A DNA stretch of 8,315 nucleotides. Source: Actinomycetota bacterium (lineage in GTDB: Bacteria; Margulisbacteria; Marinamargulisbacteria; SXXA01). The notes beneath the pieces were generated by a model. That model searched no databases. It saw only the letters and a list, made by a program, of their open reading frames with translations, and had not been told where the DNA came from. The position numbers and the translations under genes are program-made. The stretch lies in assembly GCA_005791325.1 (NCBI GenBank), contig SXXA01000159.1, forward strand, positions 1-8,315, given 5' to 3'. Of the stretch, positions 5,960 to 8,315 are shown in pieces. Position 1 is the stretch's first letter. Each line of letters starts with the position of its first letter.

Positions 5960-7101
5960 GACGAATTAGTTTATTTGGGTCAACAGGTTCGATTGGCACG
6001 CAAACCTTGGATGTGTTATCTCAGTACCCTGAGTTGGGGCGTATTGTCGCCTTAGTAGCGGGGCGAAATATACCCCGATTATTGGAGCAAATTCAGAGGT
6101 TTCAGCCGGAATATGTGGCGATTAGCGACGAGTCGCTGCTTCCGGAGTTACGTGCCTATATTCAGCAGCAAGCATGGCCAATCACGATTATATCGGGACC
6201 AAAAGCTTTAATTGAAATGGCCCACATTCCGACTGATTTAGCCGTCATGGCCATTCCGGGAACCGTTGCCATTGAAGCAACCGCTACGTTTATTATGAAT
6301 CATGTTCCGATTGCATTGGCCACCAAAGAGGTGTTGGTATCAGCGGGGGCGTGGGTCATGCAATTGGCCCGCACCCATCAGGTGTCAATTTATCCCATTG
6401 ATTCGGAACATTCCGCCATTGCACAATGTTTGGATACCGCCGATCGAACCCATGTGAAGCGATTGGTATTAACCGCATCTGGGGGGCCATTTCGACAACG
6501 GATGGATTTGTCTAACGTGACATTAGATGATGCCTTAAAACATCCAAAATGGGTGATGGGGCCAAAGGTAACGATTGATTCATCAACCCTCATGAATAAG
6601 GGGTTGGAGGTGATTGAAGCTCATCATTTATTTGATGTGCCAATCGATCAAATTGATGTGTTAGTACATCCCGAATCCGTTGTTCATGGTATGGTGGAAT
6701 TTTGTGATGGCCAATGGGTGGCCCATTTATCGGGGACGGATATGCATTACCCCATTCAGCATGCATTGTCTTATCCATCCCGTTTGCCGTCTCATTGGCC
6801 TCGTTTGTCATGGCCATTCGGGACCATGACATTTGAATTACCAGATATGATTCGATTTCCTTTGTTACGATTGGCGATTGATTGTGGCCGACAGGGAGGG
6901 AGTGCGCCAGCGGTCTTAAATGCGGCCAATGAAGCCATGGTTAACTTATTTTTAAATAAAAAATGCGGATATTTGGATATTTCAAATCGGGTGCTACAAG
7001 AAGTTGATACATTTAAACATTGCCATCCAACGTCAATAGATGATATTGTTCAAATTGATTCTGACGTTAAGCATCGTATTTATCAATCCGTAACGGGGTA
7101 A
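5956..7101 (+). CDS. dxr: 1-deoxy-D-xylulose 5-phosphate reductoisomerase
   Basis: Dxr converts DXP to 2-C-methylerythritol 4-phosphate using NADPH and a divalent metal, the first committed step of the MEP isoprenoid pathway and the target of fosmidomycin. The 381-residue length is standard. Visible are the NADPH-binding GSTGSIG (8-14), the metal ligands D149 and E151 in PIDSEHSAI, TASGGPFR, the substrate loop HPKWVMGPKVTIDSS leading to N214, K215 and the third metal ligand E218, LVHPESVVHGMVEF, and the C-terminal APAVLNAANEA. A small deviation is LATKE at 121-125, where the family usually has LANKE; the lysine is kept. The ATG overlaps the cdsA stop by 4 bases and lacks a ribosome binding site, so coupling is likely. 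It ends in adjacent TAA TAG stops. The organism therefore makes isoprenoids by the MEP route, supplying UppS next door. Confidence 0.96.
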   Translation: MRRISLFGSTGSIGTQTLDVLSQYPELGRIVALVAGRNIPRLLEQIQRFQPEYVAISDESLLPELRAYIQQQAWPITIISGPKALIEMAHIPTDLAVMAIPGTVAIEATATFIMNHVPIALATKEVLVSAGAWVMQLARTHQVSIYPIDSEHSAIAQCLDTADRTHVKRLVLTASGGPFRQRMDLSNVTLDDALKHPKWVMGPKVTIDSSTLMNKGLEVIEAHHLFDVPIDQIDVLVHPESVVHGMVEFCDGQWVAHLSGTDMHYPIQHALSYPSRLPSHWPRLSWPFGTMTFELPDMIRFPLLRLAIDCGRQGGSAPAVLNAANEAMVNLFLNKKCGYLDISNRVLQEVDTFKHCHPTSIDDIVQIDSDVKHRIYQSVTG

Positions 7102-7106
7102 TAGGT

Positions 7107-7112
7107 AGGGGG
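7107..7112 (+). promoter_or_regulatory. Shine-Dalgarno-like site of dprA
   Basis: AGGGGG in the 15-base gap after dxr lies 4 bases before the ATG at 7117. The spacing is short, but it favours 7117 over a second in-frame ATG at 7138, which has only a poorer AAGG upstream. Confidence 0.55.
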
Positions 7113-7116
7113 AAAT

Positions 7117-8235
7117 ATGACGACACAAGGTTCAACCATGACGGAACGCCATCAGTTGGCGGTGGCACTCAATGCCATTTTTTATGATAGTCCCGGCCGT
7201 ATTACGTCATATTTTTCATTATTTGAATCGTGGACGATGTTTCGAGAGAATTGGGGATTGGTGGCGGCACAACTATCGGATCGGTTATTGGACATTGCCA
7301 CAACCCGATTTAAAGCATTTAATTTGGATCGACTATTGCAAGTATGTGAGGATAAAGGGGTGCACTTGCTTTATTGGGATTCACCGTATTACCCATCTTT
7401 GCTCAAAGAATTGTCTGATGCACCACCTGTTTTGTATGTGAAAGGGCAGTTGGCTACCTTACAGGCGGATTGTTTGGCCGTGGTTGGGTCGCGACGCATG
7501 ACGGAGTATGGTCGTAAAGTAACAGTGGCGTTTGTGTCTGAATTGGTTTCCTCATTTGTGATTGTATCTGGGTTGGCACATGGGGTGGATGGGACAGCGC
7601 ATCAAGTCACACTCGATCAAGGGGGGCGAACCATCGCGGTGGTGGCCACGGGGTTAGATGTTATGTATCCGTCAGCTCATCGGGAGTTGAGTCGTTCGAT
7701 CATCGAACGCGGCGCCATCCTGTCTGAATATCCCTTGGGAACGGACGCCGCACCTTATCGGTTTCCGCAACGCAACCGATTAATATCTGGGTTATCACGG
7801 GGTGTTTTGGTAACAGAATCAGCTATAAAAGGAGGGGCCATGTTAACAGCATCTGAGGCGGTGTCACAAAATCGAGATGTATTTGCCGTGCCGGGATCGG
7901 TGTTTAACGAATTATCGGATGGGACCCATCATTTAATTAGGCAGGGGGGGAAATGTGTGACCCATCCCAAGGATATTTTAAAAGAATACACCTATTTGCC
8001 ACTACCATTTACGGAATCAAAACGGCCAGAGGCATCAGTGGGGACATGGGTGGCACCAGTGTTGGAACCCGCCCATCAGGTGGTGTATGATGCTTTGGCA
8101 CAGGCACATGAGTTAAATGACTTGGTGATAGAAACGGGGTATCCAGTGCATGTGTTGCTCCCGATTTTGACCTTGCTTGAATTAAATGGGCATATTGAAT
8201 TGGTTCCGGGGAATCGGTATCAGCGTTGTGTATAA
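7117..8235 (+). CDS. dprA: DNA-processing protein DprA (Smf)
   Basis: DprA binds incoming single-stranded DNA during natural transformation and loads RecA on it; it is also kept in many bacteria not known to be competent. The 372-residue product has the full three-part form. It has an N-terminal helical domain (about 1-75), a Rossmann-like core (about 75-295), and a C-terminal winged-helix domain (about 305-372, VVYDALAQAHELNDLV onward). Core landmarks are GSRRMTEYG from residue 124, VSGLAHGVDGTAH, GLDVMYPSAH, LSEYPLG, FPQRNRLISGLS, TASEAVSQNRDVFAVPGS and a final LIRQGG. It has ESAIKGGAMLTA where an SG pair is common. It sits after dxr, where rseP is usually found in Bacillota, with only 15 bases between. 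No other competence gene is visible, so a role in transformation cannot be inferred from context. Confidence 0.95.
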   Translation: MTTQGSTMTERHQLAVALNAIFYDSPGRITSYFSLFESWTMFRENWGLVAAQLSDRLLDIATTRFKAFNLDRLLQVCEDKGVHLLYWDSPYYPSLLKELSDAPPVLYVKGQLATLQADCLAVVGSRRMTEYGRKVTVAFVSELVSSFVIVSGLAHGVDGTAHQVTLDQGGRTIAVVATGLDVMYPSAHRELSRSIIERGAILSEYPLGTDAAPYRFPQRNRLISGLSRGVLVTESAIKGGAMLTASEAVSQNRDVFAVPGSVFNELSDGTHHLIRQGGKCVTHPKDILKEYTYLPLPFTESKRPEASVGTWVAPVLEPAHQVVYDALAQAHELNDLVIETGYPVHVLLPILTLLELNGHIELVPGNRYQRCV

Positions 8236-8315
8236 TATCGAGTTAAAGAATGCGTATTTGACACAGTTGGAGATGGGGGACACGATTCAGGGTGTATCGC
8301 GATCGATCCCACTGG
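8228..8315 (+). CDS. 5' end of an unidentified gene, cut by the window edge
   Basis: This is the only + strand frame open to the edge, with 29 codons from a GTG at 8228 that overlaps the dprA stop by 8 bases. That is the same overlap length as at hemW and cdsA. Alternative starts are TTG at 8258 and ATG at 8273. The stretch LTQLEMGDTIQGVSRSIPL has the look of the first strand of an OB-type nucleic-acid-binding domain, such as the one at the start of YhaM-type 3'-5' exonucleases. This resemblance is weak and rests on a few residues. It does not match the start of topA, which often follows dprA in Bacillota. Identity and start remain open. Confidence 0.45.
   Translation, partial: MYNIELKNAYLTQLEMGDTIQGVSRSIPL

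Noticed and set aside
8258..8263. TTGACA as a -35 box after dprA
   Set aside because: No acceptable -10 element lies 16-18 bases downstream, and the position falls inside the open frame of the next gene.

Overview
The window is a tightly packed, single-strand (+) stretch of housekeeping genes from what looks like a Gram-positive, Bacillota-type bacterium. Two things suggest this. One is an RsbV/RsbW partner-switching pair of Bacillus type. The other is the pyrH-frr-uppS-cdsA-dxr cluster in the order usual for that phylum. The coding strand is rich in G, with many GGG glycine codons. I cannot assign a genus from sequence alone, and the gene order around the core cluster is not that of Bacillus or Clostridium.

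Positions 1-972 hold a regulatory block: the 3' end of an anti-anti-sigma factor (STAS protein), a complete RsbW-type serine kinase/anti-sigma factor, and a small membrane protein ending in a zinc ribbon. No sigma factor gene follows RsbW. Positions 965-3153 hold a HemW-type radical SAM protein and tRNA-guanine transglycosylase (tgt), joined by overlapping stop and start codons. A 39-base gap (3154-3192) is one of only two intergenic spacers of any size and contains promoter-like sequence directly abutting the pyrH start.

Positions 3193-7101 hold pyrH (UMP kinase), frr (ribosome recycling), uppS (undecaprenyl diphosphate synthase), cdsA (CDP-diacylglycerol synthase) and dxr (first committed step of the MEP isoprenoid pathway). 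Dxr supplies the isoprenoid precursors that UppS elongates into the cell-wall lipid carrier, while CdsA feeds phospholipid synthesis. The cluster therefore links nucleotide supply, translation and envelope building. dprA (7117-8235) follows where rseP would normally sit, and a further open frame starts at the 3' edge.

Almost every position is coding. No RNA gene, mobile element, CRISPR array or clear terminator is visible. I found no wholly new system. The points most worth a second look are the RsbVW pair without a sigma gene but with a membrane zinc-ribbon neighbour, the possibly leaderless pyrH transcript, the atypical gene order, and a nine-G tract inside an essential motif of HemW.
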